Assembly (NCBI GenBank): GCA_021324135.1
Contig: JAJPJO010000204.1
Coordinates: forward strand, 1 to 40,940
DNA length: 40,940 bases
Direction: 5' to 3'
DNA from: Pseudomonadota bacterium
GTDB taxonomy: Bacteria > Cyanobacteriota > Vampirovibrionia > Obscuribacterales > Obscuribacteraceae
The notes under the pieces are model-generated. The model was not told the origin of the DNA, did no database searches, and saw only the letters and a list, made by a program, of their open reading frames with translations. Shown in pieces: positions 7,367 to 15,750 of this stretch (positions are counted from its first letter, which is position 1; each line of letters begins with the position of its first letter). The position numbers and the translations under genes were made by a program.

Positions 7367-8809
7367 CTAGCCCTGCTCGTCGATCGTCTGCGCGGCATTG
7401 ATCAGATCCGGAAAGATCGAGTTTTTCGCGGCAATCTGGGCATAGATCGAAGCGCTCTTTCTCAGCATGCGGCTTTGATTGGGATAGCTTACTCTAATAA
7501 GTCCAAACCGGGGCGATAAGCCCTCGGCCCATTCGAAGTTATCAATCAACGACCAGTGCAGGTAGCCGCGCACATTGACACCTGCCTTGATGGCGTCGTG
7601 TAAGGCTTCAAGATGGGAGATGAGGAAATTGACGCGCTTGTGATCGTCCAGCGACCAGTCTCCCTCGGAGAGCTTGCTGTCAAAGACATCGGCGTAGCCA
7701 TTTTCGGTCACGAACACCTCACGGGGTTTGCCGTCCGGTCCGTTTAAATAAGGACGAATGGCATCGGTAAGTACATGATATAAACCTTGCGGATAAATTT
7801 CCCAACCGAGCGCATTTGTGGGAAAGTGAATGGTCGGGGAGGTTTCCCCGAAGATATCAAGCGGCAATGCCATCTTAAATCTCGATAATTCGCGGGTGTA
7901 GTAGTTCACGCCGAGATAATCCATCGAGTCTTTGAGATTCTCGATCTCACCTTCCAGTTCGTTTATTCTCCTGTAGAATCCCAGCGGGGCGGGGAACTCA
8001 AGGCGCCCGGTCTTGATGCTCTTCGGAAATATCTGGTTAAAAACCTGGTCGCGCAGATAAGCCACCCAATGATCGAGCGGGTTGATCGGGTTCTCTGGAA
8101 AAAACGGCCGCCAGTGGTTGGTGAAACTGACCGGCGCATTTGGCAGCCGCGATTTTATGGCGGTGTAGGCTCTGGCATGTCCGTCGAGAATGTGGCGCAG
8201 AGCGGTAAAGGCAGCTATGTAATCGTTTTTCAAACCCGGCGTCCATTGCCCGGAAACATAGCTCTGGTAAACGTACGCCATCGGCTCATTAATGGTCAGC
8301 CAGTAGTCGATCAAATCACCCAGAGAATCGGCGATTTCAGCGGTAAACCGGCTGAATTCATGAGCGGTGTCCCGACTGAGCCAACCACCGCGATCGGCCA
8401 GCCATGACGGCAGGCAGAAATGAAATAAGGTTACGAATGTGGTGATCCCCTTGTCCTTAAGAGTCTGCAACACGCGGCGGTAGTATTCCATCGCCTCCTT
8501 ATCAAGTTGAATGGACGAGCCGGGCGCTTCTTGCATGAGCGCAGGCCAGTTCAAACTGATCCGAAATGCATTGAGCTTGAGCGAATCGAGCAGCTCGATA
8601 TCGTCGACATATCGATTGACGAAATCGCAAGCCTGCTCCGCCGTCGTGCCATCCAAAATTCGCGTCGGCTCGAAGATCCAGCGCGACCAATCCGAGAGAC
8701 GCGCTTGCATTTCGCGAGAATATCCCTCTATTTGAAAATGAGATGTGGCTGCTCCCCACAAGAATCCATTTGGGAATTCACGCACTTGGGGTTCCTTCTG
8801 TCTAGCCAT
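7367..8809 (-). CDS. Glycoside hydrolase family 1 (beta-glucosidase-like)
   Basis: This 480-residue TIM-barrel enzyme would hydrolyse beta-glucosides or related disaccharides and probably acts in the cytoplasm, since no signal peptide is visible. The family signatures are an N-terminal FPNGFLWGAATSHFQIEG, the acid/base TINEP (E175), the nucleophile VTENG (E369), and a C-terminal YLHWSLIDNFEWAEG with the aglycone/glycone Trp residues. Length matches the family (about 450-480). ATG 8809 is preferred; an upstream in-frame TTG at 8842 would add 11 residues without a good ribosome site. The gene is divergent from the membrane GT-C gene. dsbD follows after 67 bp but is functionally unrelated, so shared transcription is possible but not telling. 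Substrate specificity cannot be read from sequence. Confidence 0.93.
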   Translation of the reverse strand: MARQKEPQVREFPNGFLWGAATSHFQIEGYSREMQARLSDWSRWIFEPTRILDGTTAEQACDFVNRYVDDIELLDSLKLNAFRISLNWPALMQEAPGSSIQLDKEAMEYYRRVLQTLKDKGITTFVTLFHFCLPSWLADRGGWLSRDTAHEFSRFTAEIADSLGDLIDYWLTINEPMAYVYQSYVSGQWTPGLKNDYIAAFTALRHILDGHARAYTAIKSRLPNAPVSFTNHWRPFFPENPINPLDHWVAYLRDQVFNQIFPKSIKTGRLEFPAPLGFYRRINELEGEIENLKDSMDYLGVNYYTRELSRFKMALPLDIFGETSPTIHFPTNALGWEIYPQGLYHVLTDAIRPYLNGPDGKPREVFVTENGYADVFDSKLSEGDWSLDDHKRVNFLISHLEALHDAIKAGVNVRGYLHWSLIDNFEWAEGLSPRFGLIRVSYPNQSRMLRKSASIYAQIAAKNSIFPDLINAAQTIDEQG

Positions 8810-8861
8810 GTTCAGTTGAGATGTTATATGAGATCGAGGCAAAGTCAGGCTTATATGAGTG

Positions 8862-8892
8862 TTTATAACCTAAAACGCAAGAAAGTTTTCAA
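8862..8892 (-). promoter_or_regulatory. Possible promoter of the GH1 gene
   Basis: On the minus strand TTGAAA (8892-8887) and TATAAA (8867-8862) are separated by 19 bp. The boxes are good but the spacing is long. The site lies in the AT-rich divergent gap upstream of the GH1 gene, giving a leader of about 45 nt. Confidence 0.3.
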
Positions 8893-9027
8893 ATCTCAGG
8901 AGCATATATGATGTCTCAGACTATCAAAGGAAGCTCTGCCTGACATGTTCGAGGGCTTATCCGCCAATACGAGCCGATGCGATTGCCAGGCAGTTACTGC
9001 GGCTTGAGAGCGACAGGACGCCTGATT

Positions 9028-11532
9028 ATGTCCAAACCTCTGACACTGCAAGAATGGCTCGAGAGGCTCAATAAAAGCCTTCCGGGCAGTCTGATTGTCC
9101 TCTTGCTGGTCAATTTTTTTATCTACAGGGAAACCGTGGACGGCTATTTCCTGGCTGACGACTTTGTCCACGTCGCATTCTTGCAACAGGTTTTTCACGG
9201 GCATCCGGAGTTGCTCGCTAAAAATTTTTACAGCACCTGGATGCAAACCGAAGGAACGCAATTTTATCGGCCCTTCATTTCCCTGACGCTGGCTCTTGAC
9301 TATATCCTGGGCGGCGGCTTGCAACCGCTCGCCTTTCACATTACAAACCTGCTCTATCAGGTGCTCTCATCCCTTGGCATGTATCTTCTGACCGCTCAGA
9401 TCCTGCGCCGGGCGCATCAGCCGGCCTCATTTGCGCCGCTGCTCGCCGGGTTGCTTTTCGCCGCTCATCCGCTCCATGTCGAAGTGGTCAGCTGGATAAT
9501 CGCCCGCGTCGACAGCGTATGCTGCGCCTTCTATCTGCTGGCCTTCTTTTTCTTCCTGCGGGCAAACGATCGCTCTTTGGCAAAAGAAAGCGAGCGGCGC
9601 CCCAATCTCAATGCCTGGCTGGGCGGAGTTTGCTTCACAACCAGCTTGCTCTCAAAAGAAATGGCCGTTACTCTGCCGCTGTCCCTGAGCTTGTGCCTGC
9701 TGCTTTTTCCCGATCAGGCTGATACTGCTTGTAGTGGCATGTTCAAACGTCTTGCCGGAGCACTCAAAGCCACCTGGCCGGCCTGGCTGATCTTGATTTT
9801 ATACCTGGTCTTCCGGGCACTCGCCCTGGGTTCCGCCGGCGGCTATCAGGGATCGATAGGGGAGGGTTTGTCATCCTCCACCTGGGCGCGCATCTTTTCT
9901 CTCTCGTCGTGCCAGAAGGTTATCTTCCCGCTCAATGCGGAGATTTTCGTGCCGCTCAAACGGCAGATCATGCCGCTGCTTACCACATATGTCCTGATTC
10001 TCACCCTCTGCCTGAGCCGTTTCGTCCTCTATAAATCCCGCGCCGTACCCCTGAGGTTGCTGGGCTTTTCAATCTTGTGGTTTTTGATAGTGATGGCGCC
10101 GACGATACCAGTGTGGAATTTAACCGATTCATTGCAGGGAGCCCGATTCATCTATCTGGGAACGGCTCCGATATGCTTGTTCCTTGCCGCTCTTGTCACA
10201 CCGCGGCCCGCCCATCCGGATCAGGTCCAGGCAATGAATAAAATCGGCGCTGTATTGAACGGTGCGGCTGTAACGATCAGCCTGGCGCTGGTCGTTATTT
10301 TCTCCGACATCGCCATGAAGAATAACTCTGCCTGGGCGCGCGCCGGTAATGAGCTCAAGAGCATGCGCCAGGCAATCGAGTCTCAGATCGATCGCCTGCC
10401 GCAGCCCGAGCGAATGGCCCTTCTGAACATTCCGCACACCTATAAGGGAGCGCACATGCTCTATAATGCCGCCACCCTTTCAGTCTTACTGGAGCCGCCC
10501 CTGAGCAAGAAAGGCATCTACGAGCGTCTCGACACTTTCGAGCCGCCGCTCTTTGGAGACGATGATTTGATCCGGGCATCGAGGGTAAGACGCCTGCTGA
10601 GCGCAGAGACGCCTTATCATTTTTTTTATTGGGACCGAAACGAATGGAAATTATTGCCACTGTCCCCGGTGCTGATGGAGAAGCACGTCGCCATTGGTCA
10701 GACCGGCTTGATGCTCGAGACGGTAGATATCGATTCACGAGGCAATCCGGCCGGCTCGGCGCGCCTGCTCGGCACCGCAGGCAGTGGCACGTCTCCTGTT
10801 TGCGAGCGACTTGCCAGAGACAGCGTACTCCTCTCTCCTGTGCTGGATGTCTCTGCATGCAGCGCCGACTTTCTTGATATATGCCTGAGCGCCAGACGGG
10901 CGCGCGGCTCATCAACAAACGAAAGAGTGCCGGTTGTCGTCGAATGGAATTCCGAGCCGCAGCTGTCTTTTAGAGAACCGGAAAGCTTCTTGTTCAGCCT
11001 TCCGGGCGATGGCATCGAGCGTCGTATACGATTGCATGTCTCAGAGCACAAGAAGTGGCTCAAAAGCTCCACGATTCATCGTCTGGGCTTGTGGTCCCCC
11101 CTGGCGCCCGGCGATGTGGAAGTTGCAGTAACGGCAGTGGAGTTGAGCTCGGGCGATCGATCGATTCCTGTTCTTCTGCCCGACCCAATCAGCTTTCCTG
11201 AGGATCAAAGTGGTGTGGCTCGAACCTCGGCCTCTGAAGGAACATTCTCCTACGACGCCTCGAAAGTTGACAATGCCCATTCAATTCTATTTGAAATCTC
11301 CCAGAGGGACGCCTGGTTTGAACATTACTCCAACACTTTCAAAGACAAGGAGCCCAGCAGCAAAGCCATGCAGTCATGGCGATCGAATGAGCTCAAGAAT
11401 CTCAAAGCCACGTTTAAATTGAACAAGCCGGAGAGCTCGGGGTTCTTCGAACTTCGCTTAGCGGCTCTGGATAAAACAGGCAGGGTGGCAGGATATTTTT
11501 CTGAGCCGATCATGTTCCAGATCGGCAGGTGA
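9028..11532 (+). CDS. Polytopic GT-C-like membrane glycosyltransferase with soluble C-terminal domain
   Basis: This protein has about 834 residues. The N-terminal half (to about residue 420) is rich in membrane helices. It has two features seen in GT-C enzymes of the DUF1736/TMTC and ArnT type: an early extracytoplasmic acidic pair in YFLADDFVHV, where an Asp is catalytic in such families, and the motif FAAHPLHVEVVSWIIARVD, which resembles the HPxHxE...GRAD segment of TMTC-like proteins. These enzymes move a sugar from a polyprenyl-phosphate carrier to an acceptor outside the membrane. The C-terminal half is soluble and contains an LGLWSPLAPGDVEV-type strand pattern suggesting a beta-sandwich. 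ATG 9028 follows AGGAC; an upstream ATG at 8977 would add 17 residues. The gene overlaps or closely abuts the next one, so the two are probably co-translated. Substrate is unknown. Confidence 0.72.
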   Translation: MSKPLTLQEWLERLNKSLPGSLIVLLLVNFFIYRETVDGYFLADDFVHVAFLQQVFHGHPELLAKNFYSTWMQTEGTQFYRPFISLTLALDYILGGGLQPLAFHITNLLYQVLSSLGMYLLTAQILRRAHQPASFAPLLAGLLFAAHPLHVEVVSWIIARVDSVCCAFYLLAFFFFLRANDRSLAKESERRPNLNAWLGGVCFTTSLLSKEMAVTLPLSLSLCLLLFPDQADTACSGMFKRLAGALKATWPAWLILILYLVFRALALGSAGGYQGSIGEGLSSSTWARIFSLSSCQKVIFPLNAEIFVPLKRQIMPLLTTYVLILTLCLSRFVLYKSRAVPLRLLGFSILWFLIVMAPTIPVWNLTDSLQGARFIYLGTAPICLFLAALVTPRPAHPDQVQAMNKIGAVLNGAAVTISLALVVIFSDIAMKNNSAWARAGNELKSMRQAIESQIDRLPQPERMALLNIPHTYKGAHMLYNAATLSVLLEPPLSKKGIYERLDTFEPPLFGDDDLIRASRVRRLLSAETPYHFFYWDRNEWKLLPLSPVLMEKHVAIGQTGLMLETVDIDSRGNPAGSARLLGTAGSGTSPVCERLARDSVLLSPVLDVSACSADFLDICLSARRARGSSTNERVPVVVEWNSEPQLSFREPESFLFSLPGDGIERRIRLHVSEHKKWLKSSTIHRLGLWSPLAPGDVEVAVTAVELSSGDRSIPVLLPDPISFPEDQSGVARTSASEGTFSYDASKVDNAHSILFEISQRDAWFEHYSNTFKDKEPSSKAMQSWRSNELKNLKATFKLNKPESSGFFELRLAALDKTGRVAGYFSEPIMFQIGR

Positions 11533-11549
11533 GGAAGGCAGTCCGCAAG

Positions 11550-13601
11550 ATGGAGGTATTGCAAAAGTTGGGAGATTCAATCGACACTGACAGTGAAGTC
11601 AAAATCTCGCTTCAGCCAGCGGTGCTTGATTGGCGTTCCCCCAGAGTGCAACTGCTGGTGGGAATGGCTTGTATAGCCATTCCTCTTGCCATAGCACTGC
11701 AAGAGTTCTTTGCCTGCAGATTCTTTCTACAGGAATACAGCCTCTTGAATGCGCCACCACATCTGGTGAGCGCCTGGAGCCATATCATTCCCGGCATCGA
11801 TCGGCTGGCAAGCCTTTGCACATCCGTTCCCATTCATCTGTTTGCTCATCACGCCTGGATGTATCGCACTTTAGCTTTTGTCGTGGCAATGTTGTCGGCG
11901 GCGATGACCGGCATTCTTGCCTTTGAAATTTGCGGTCTCTACGGGCGGCGCATCGGCTCCGCTCAGTCTCTCTTTGTCGGGTTGCTGATTTTGTTGGTGC
12001 CGGTCGCCAGTCCCTTCGCGCTTCCCTTCAACTACCTGCCTCAGCTGCTCAGCGCTTGTCTGGCACTAACCGCCTGCCTTGCCGATTTTCGCTATCGCCG
12101 TCTGCATGTGCAGGGCTATTTTATTGCGGCAATCATTTTGTTGCTTGTCTCGGGTGCTCTTGATGCGCGAGGATTGATGCTTGGCTCATCAGGCATTCTC
12201 CTCTCCAGATTCTGTTTGCTTCAAGAAAATCGTCAGTCGAGGCGCTTTGCGCGTGCCGAGGCGGTTTATCTCCTCATATTGTCCACCTGCTTAGCAGTAT
12301 CACTGGCCCTGGCACCATCCTCGGGCGTTCACTTCCATGTTGTCTCTCCTCTCAATGCCCTTCTGCAGCCATTCCAGTATGCCCTGGATGCAATACCAGT
12401 GTCGGGATTCATAAAGCTGTCGGGCAAGTTATTGCCGCCGCTGCTCGGGATCTCTTTTGTGATTTTGCTTTTGCGCGCTCTGATCGGAAGCGTCTGGCTG
12501 CGGCCTTTCATCTATTCAATCCTCTGGCTTGTGCTCACCGACGTGCTCGCCGGGATGAGCACCTGGTCGAACGATCAGATTGAAGCTCTGTTCATGGCCG
12601 GTCCCTTTTGTCTGGTATTGTCTCTGGCTGCGCTCCCGTGCGCCGACGCGCTCGACAAGAGGTGGCGTATCTCATTTACCGCGGCAGGTTCAATCGTCCT
12701 TTCATGCATCGCCGTTCTCTGGGGATCACTCTTGTGCCTGAAGGTTCACAGCCACTACAGCCAGGGCAAGGAGTTGAGCTACTTCAAGATTGAGCTGGCA
12801 AGACGGCTCGATGACCCGAATGCCGCCGCAGTGGTCGTGGTAAACCCGCCTTTCTTTGATGCCGTTGCTGCATCAGAGAATGACTTGAGTGCATTGATGG
12901 AAAAGCAATGTGCCTTCCTGAGCGGGCTTCTAGACTCGCCTTTGACCAAAGAAAAAACAGTGATCAGATTCGAGCCTGCAATATCAACCGGAACGGTTCG
13001 CCTGAGGAAGCTGAGAGCTGATGCGCACCTTGGCTCGGCGGCAGTCGAGAACCTGGTTTGGTCCAGCCAGGGACGGCAACTATTGCCCATTTACTATAGC
13101 GGTGAGAAACAATTGACATGGGATTTTGCTATGCAGAGCTTCGATCCTAAACAATTGATCGTGCCGGCAGGCACTCTTCAATTAGAGCGCGATAAATGGG
13201 GAACACTCAGCAACGGATGCCCGTATGTCGAAGCCACCAGAGACGGTATCGGCCTCGTGCCCGGGTCCAAGGAAGATCTCATCGTCTGGCTCAGGCACTC
13301 GCATCTCGATCCAAGCAAAATCAATGCCATAAAGCTGATTTGTCAGTCGCCGGAACAGTCCGCCCCTGATGCAGTCTTACTCTTGAGGGGAATCGACACC
13401 GCCTCAGTCAAGGAAATTCCATTTCATCGCGATCGCTCCGAGCTGGTTGCCATTACGGCCGGCTCGGCAAGTTGGCTTGAGAACCGGAGCATCGCCGCCA
13501 TCGGATTGCGTATTCCTTCCGGCTCGAGCGCATTGGTATTAAAAGCGGTGCAATGCCTGCCGGCATCAGATCCTATAAAGACGTCAATGCCTCGGAAGTG
13601 A
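11550..13601 (+). CDS. Polytopic membrane protein, partner of the preceding GT-C-like gene
   Basis: This protein has about 683 residues. The N-terminal 400 residues contain about ten hydrophobic helices, and the remainder is soluble and probably beta-rich. No catalytic motif could be recognised, so it may be a diverged GT-C protein or a non-enzymatic partner. Two starts are possible. GTG 11529 overlaps the previous stop (GTGA). ATG 11550 has GAGGAAGG about 11 nt upstream and is preferred here. The order (TM domain followed by a C-terminal soluble domain) mirrors the preceding gene, which suggests an old duplication, but sequence similarity between the two is not obvious by eye. The 3' end overlaps the convergent oxidoreductase gene by 29 bp. 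Confidence 0.7.
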   Translation: MEVLQKLGDSIDTDSEVKISLQPAVLDWRSPRVQLLVGMACIAIPLAIALQEFFACRFFLQEYSLLNAPPHLVSAWSHIIPGIDRLASLCTSVPIHLFAHHAWMYRTLAFVVAMLSAAMTGILAFEICGLYGRRIGSAQSLFVGLLILLVPVASPFALPFNYLPQLLSACLALTACLADFRYRRLHVQGYFIAAIILLLVSGALDARGLMLGSSGILLSRFCLLQENRQSRRFARAEAVYLLILSTCLAVSLALAPSSGVHFHVVSPLNALLQPFQYALDAIPVSGFIKLSGKLLPPLLGISFVILLLRALIGSVWLRPFIYSILWLVLTDVLAGMSTWSNDQIEALFMAGPFCLVLSLAALPCADALDKRWRISFTAAGSIVLSCIAVLWGSLLCLKVHSHYSQGKELSYFKIELARRLDDPNAAAVVVVNPPFFDAVAASENDLSALMEKQCAFLSGLLDSPLTKEKTVIRFEPAISTGTVRLRKLRADAHLGSAAVENLVWSSQGRQLLPIYYSGEKQLTWDFAMQSFDPKQLIVPAGTLQLERDKWGTLSNGCPYVEATRDGIGLVPGSKEDLIVWLRHSHLDPSKINAIKLICQSPEQSAPDAVLLLRGIDTASVKEIPFHRDRSELVAITAGSASWLENRSIAAIGLRIPSGSSALVLKAVQCLPASDPIKTSMPRK

Positions 13602-14661
13602 ATTCAAGGGCAGTGCCCTTGCCGGCACTGGCAAGCGCCATCTCGATAATTCTCGTGGTCAATAGAGCCTCCTGGGCAGCGACAGGAACGGTCCCTTCCC
13701 CCAAAACGGCATCTCTCATTTGAGCGTAGAACTGCTCGTAACTGCCCTTCTCACTTTTAATCGTAATATCCGACAAGACTCCTTCTCTCTCGATTGTCAG
13801 CTTACCGGAACGTTCCTCCGGCTCAATCCCCCATTGTGCAGATGAAGGATTGTCGCCGGCACGCAAGGCATCTTCTTGCGGATCGAGATGATGCTTCTGG
13901 TAAGTGCCGTTCAAAGCCAGGAGCCTGAAGCGATGCCCCCTGGCGGCCGAAATCACGTTGGTCCACAGATGCGCTCGTACGCCGCCCTCGAATTGCAAAG
14001 CCACGAATGTATCATCATCAGCGGTGGCACCGGAGCGCCTGCGATCAATTTCAGCATACACCTGCCTGGGTGCCCCGAATAAATGACAGGCTTGATCGAT
14101 GAGATGGCTCTGCAAATCGAAAAGCAGTCCGCCACCATCCTCGATACCGCTCGATTCCCGCCATTTTTTCGCATCCACTGCCGGTCTGTAGCGCTCGAAG
14201 CGCGACTCGAGCCGATAGACATTTTTCAAAGTGCCGTCATTGATGAGCTTCTTGAGCGTGAGGAAATCATTGTCCCAGCGGCGATTCTGGAAAACGCTCA
14301 GCGGTCTCATGGTCGACCGGCTCAAGGCGATCAGGTCCTGGCAATCCTTGCTGCTTGTGGCGAACGGTTTATCCACAACCACGGCCAACCCAGCCTTAAG
14401 GGCGGCTGCGGCTTGAGAGGCGTGAAACCTAGTCGGCGAAGCGATGATCGCCAGATCGAACCGATCGGCACAGCCGAACAACTGCTCTGGTGAGGCAAAT
14501 ATTTCAGCATCCGGGAAATCGCGGGCCGCCAGCGCGGCCCGTTCGTCATTTCCAGTGACAATGGCGGCAACCTGCATGCCTCGGGTATGCGCGATCAGGG
14601 GCGCGTGAAAAACCCGACCGGCCAAACCATAACCGACTAGAGCTGTACGTACTGGCTTCAT
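13573..14661 (-). CDS. Gfo/Idh/MocA family NAD(P)-dependent oxidoreductase
   Basis: This protein has about 362 residues. The N-terminal Rossmann fold is plain: RTALVGYGLAGRVFHAPLI gives the GxGxxG nucleotide site, and IIASPTRFH followed by VVVDKPFA corresponds to the family's EKP-type motif (here DKP). The C-terminal half (VYRLESRFERYRP onward) is the usual alpha/beta substrate domain, with a DLQSHLIDQA segment in the H-x-x-D-like catalytic region. Members oxidise or reduce sugars, inositols or biliverdin-like substrates; the exact substrate is unknown. ATG 14661 has GGAA 8 nt upstream; ATG 14673 would add MEIR. It lies 54 bp downstream of pheA on the same strand, so it may be the last gene of the aroC-aroB-pheA unit without a known link to aromatic synthesis. 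Confidence 0.9.
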   Translation of the reverse strand: MKPVRTALVGYGLAGRVFHAPLIAHTRGMQVAAIVTGNDERAALAARDFPDAEIFASPEQLFGCADRFDLAIIASPTRFHASQAAAALKAGLAVVVDKPFATSSKDCQDLIALSRSTMRPLSVFQNRRWDNDFLTLKKLINDGTLKNVYRLESRFERYRPAVDAKKWRESSGIEDGGGLLFDLQSHLIDQACHLFGAPRQVYAEIDRRRSGATADDDTFVALQFEGGVRAHLWTNVISAARGHRFRLLALNGTYQKHHLDPQEDALRAGDNPSSAQWGIEPEERSGKLTIEREGVLSDITIKSEKGSYEQFYAQMRDAVLGEGTVPVAAQEALLTTRIIEMALASAGKGTALEFTSEALTSL

Positions 14662-14715
14662 TCTTATTTCCATATCGCTGGCAAACGGCCCGACTAGAAT
14701 ACACGAATCGAGCGC

Positions 14716-15660
14716 TCAATTGCCTGATGCATGAATGGATGTGTATATGCCCAGAATTCTGGCCTTGCTGGCCGTCTCGCGAATCGCCGTCCAGACGCTC
14801 TGAGTCTGTTGATTCGAATTGAGGATCAGATCGAAGATAAAGAGATACTGCCAGGTGCGCTCGGGGATCGGCATAGTGATTATATTCGTCACTTTGGCTC
14901 CGTATTTGCCGATGGTGGCGGCGATAAAAGCGCTGAAATCCATGCTCTCCGGATCAAGCTCGACGCAGCAAGTCAGCTTGGGCTCGCTCGGAAAGTTATT
15001 GTTGACTCCTTGCATCGCCACCGCCACTGGTGCAACGACGGCAAAACGCGTTTCATTCGGGGAAAAATCTTCGATGTTGGGAACCAGGATGGAAAGACCG
15101 GTAACTTTCGCGGCCGCCTCACCGGCGATGGCGACCAGACTTGGGTCGTTCATCTCCTTGACGTGAAAAGCCGCTCCGCTCGTGTCCCAGAAACCCCGTG
15201 GCTGAGCCCAGCTCAATTGAGCGAGAAATTTGCTGCACTGTTTGAGTGCCACCGGATGTGATATTATCGCCGCGACGTCCCTGGCATGAGTCTGCGGAAA
15301 ACCGATCAACTGGTGATGAATCGGCAAATAAACATCAGCCACGATTGATACTTGATACTGCAGGAGAAGCTCATAGGTCGTTTGAATAATGCCCACCGAA
15401 GAATTAGCCAGGGGCAAAATTCCGAACTGCGATGCATTAGCGGCCACTTTATCGAATACATCCTGGAATGTGCGGCAGGGCGTGAAGCTTATCTCGGTAT
15501 CTTTAGCCAGCTCCGGTTGCATCGGCAAGCCGAAGTCCTTCGCTTTGCTGAGAAGGAAATTGCGCGCCGCTACATGCGAATAAGCTCCAGGAGCACCCTG
15601 ATAGGCAATTGTGTAACCTGAGCCTGTCATCGTTTTTGTGATTGCATCGGGCGCGTTCAT
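14716..15660 (-). CDS. pheA: Prephenate dehydratase with atypical active-site and ACT motifs
   Basis: This 314-residue cytoplasmic enzyme would convert prephenate to phenylpyruvate for phenylalanine. Family motifs are YQGAPGAYSHVAA at the N-terminus, ISHPVALKQC, DTSGAA and PNETRF (catalytic-type Thr at about residue 204). A C-terminal ACT-like domain spans about residues 228-305. Two departures are visible. The usual PIENS motif reads LPLANSSVG, with Ala85 in place of the conserved Glu. In the ACT domain the ESRP motif that binds feedback phenylalanine is replaced by ITMP. There is no chorismate mutase domain. Catalysis could therefore be altered and feedback inhibition lost. The start is ATG 15660; GTG 15669 is an alternative and neither has a strong ribosome site. 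The gene follows aroB by 90 bp, consistent with a shared pathway. Confidence 0.9.
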   Translation of the reverse strand: MNAPDAITKTMTGSGYTIAYQGAPGAYSHVAARNFLLSKAKDFGLPMQPELAKDTEISFTPCRTFQDVFDKVAANASQFGILPLANSSVGIIQTTYELLLQYQVSIVADVYLPIHHQLIGFPQTHARDVAAIISHPVALKQCSKFLAQLSWAQPRGFWDTSGAAFHVKEMNDPSLVAIAGEAAAKVTGLSILVPNIEDFSPNETRFAVVAPVAVAMQGVNNNFPSEPKLTCCVELDPESMDFSAFIAATIGKYGAKVTNIITMPIPERTWQYLFIFDLILNSNQQTQSVWTAIRETASKARILGIYTSIHASGN

Positions 15661-15750
15661 GGTATGCACTTTTGTGCCGAAGATGGACGAAATTATTTCA
15701 CCGCTCGATTGCCGTTCGTCGCCTGGGGTTTTCTAAGGGCAACCTGCGGT

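Noticed and set aside
7300-7398. N-terminal extension of dsbD to 7398
   Set aside because: It has no ribosome site, an Arg-rich sequence unlike a signal region, and overlaps the GH1 3' end. GAGGTG before 7299 is better.
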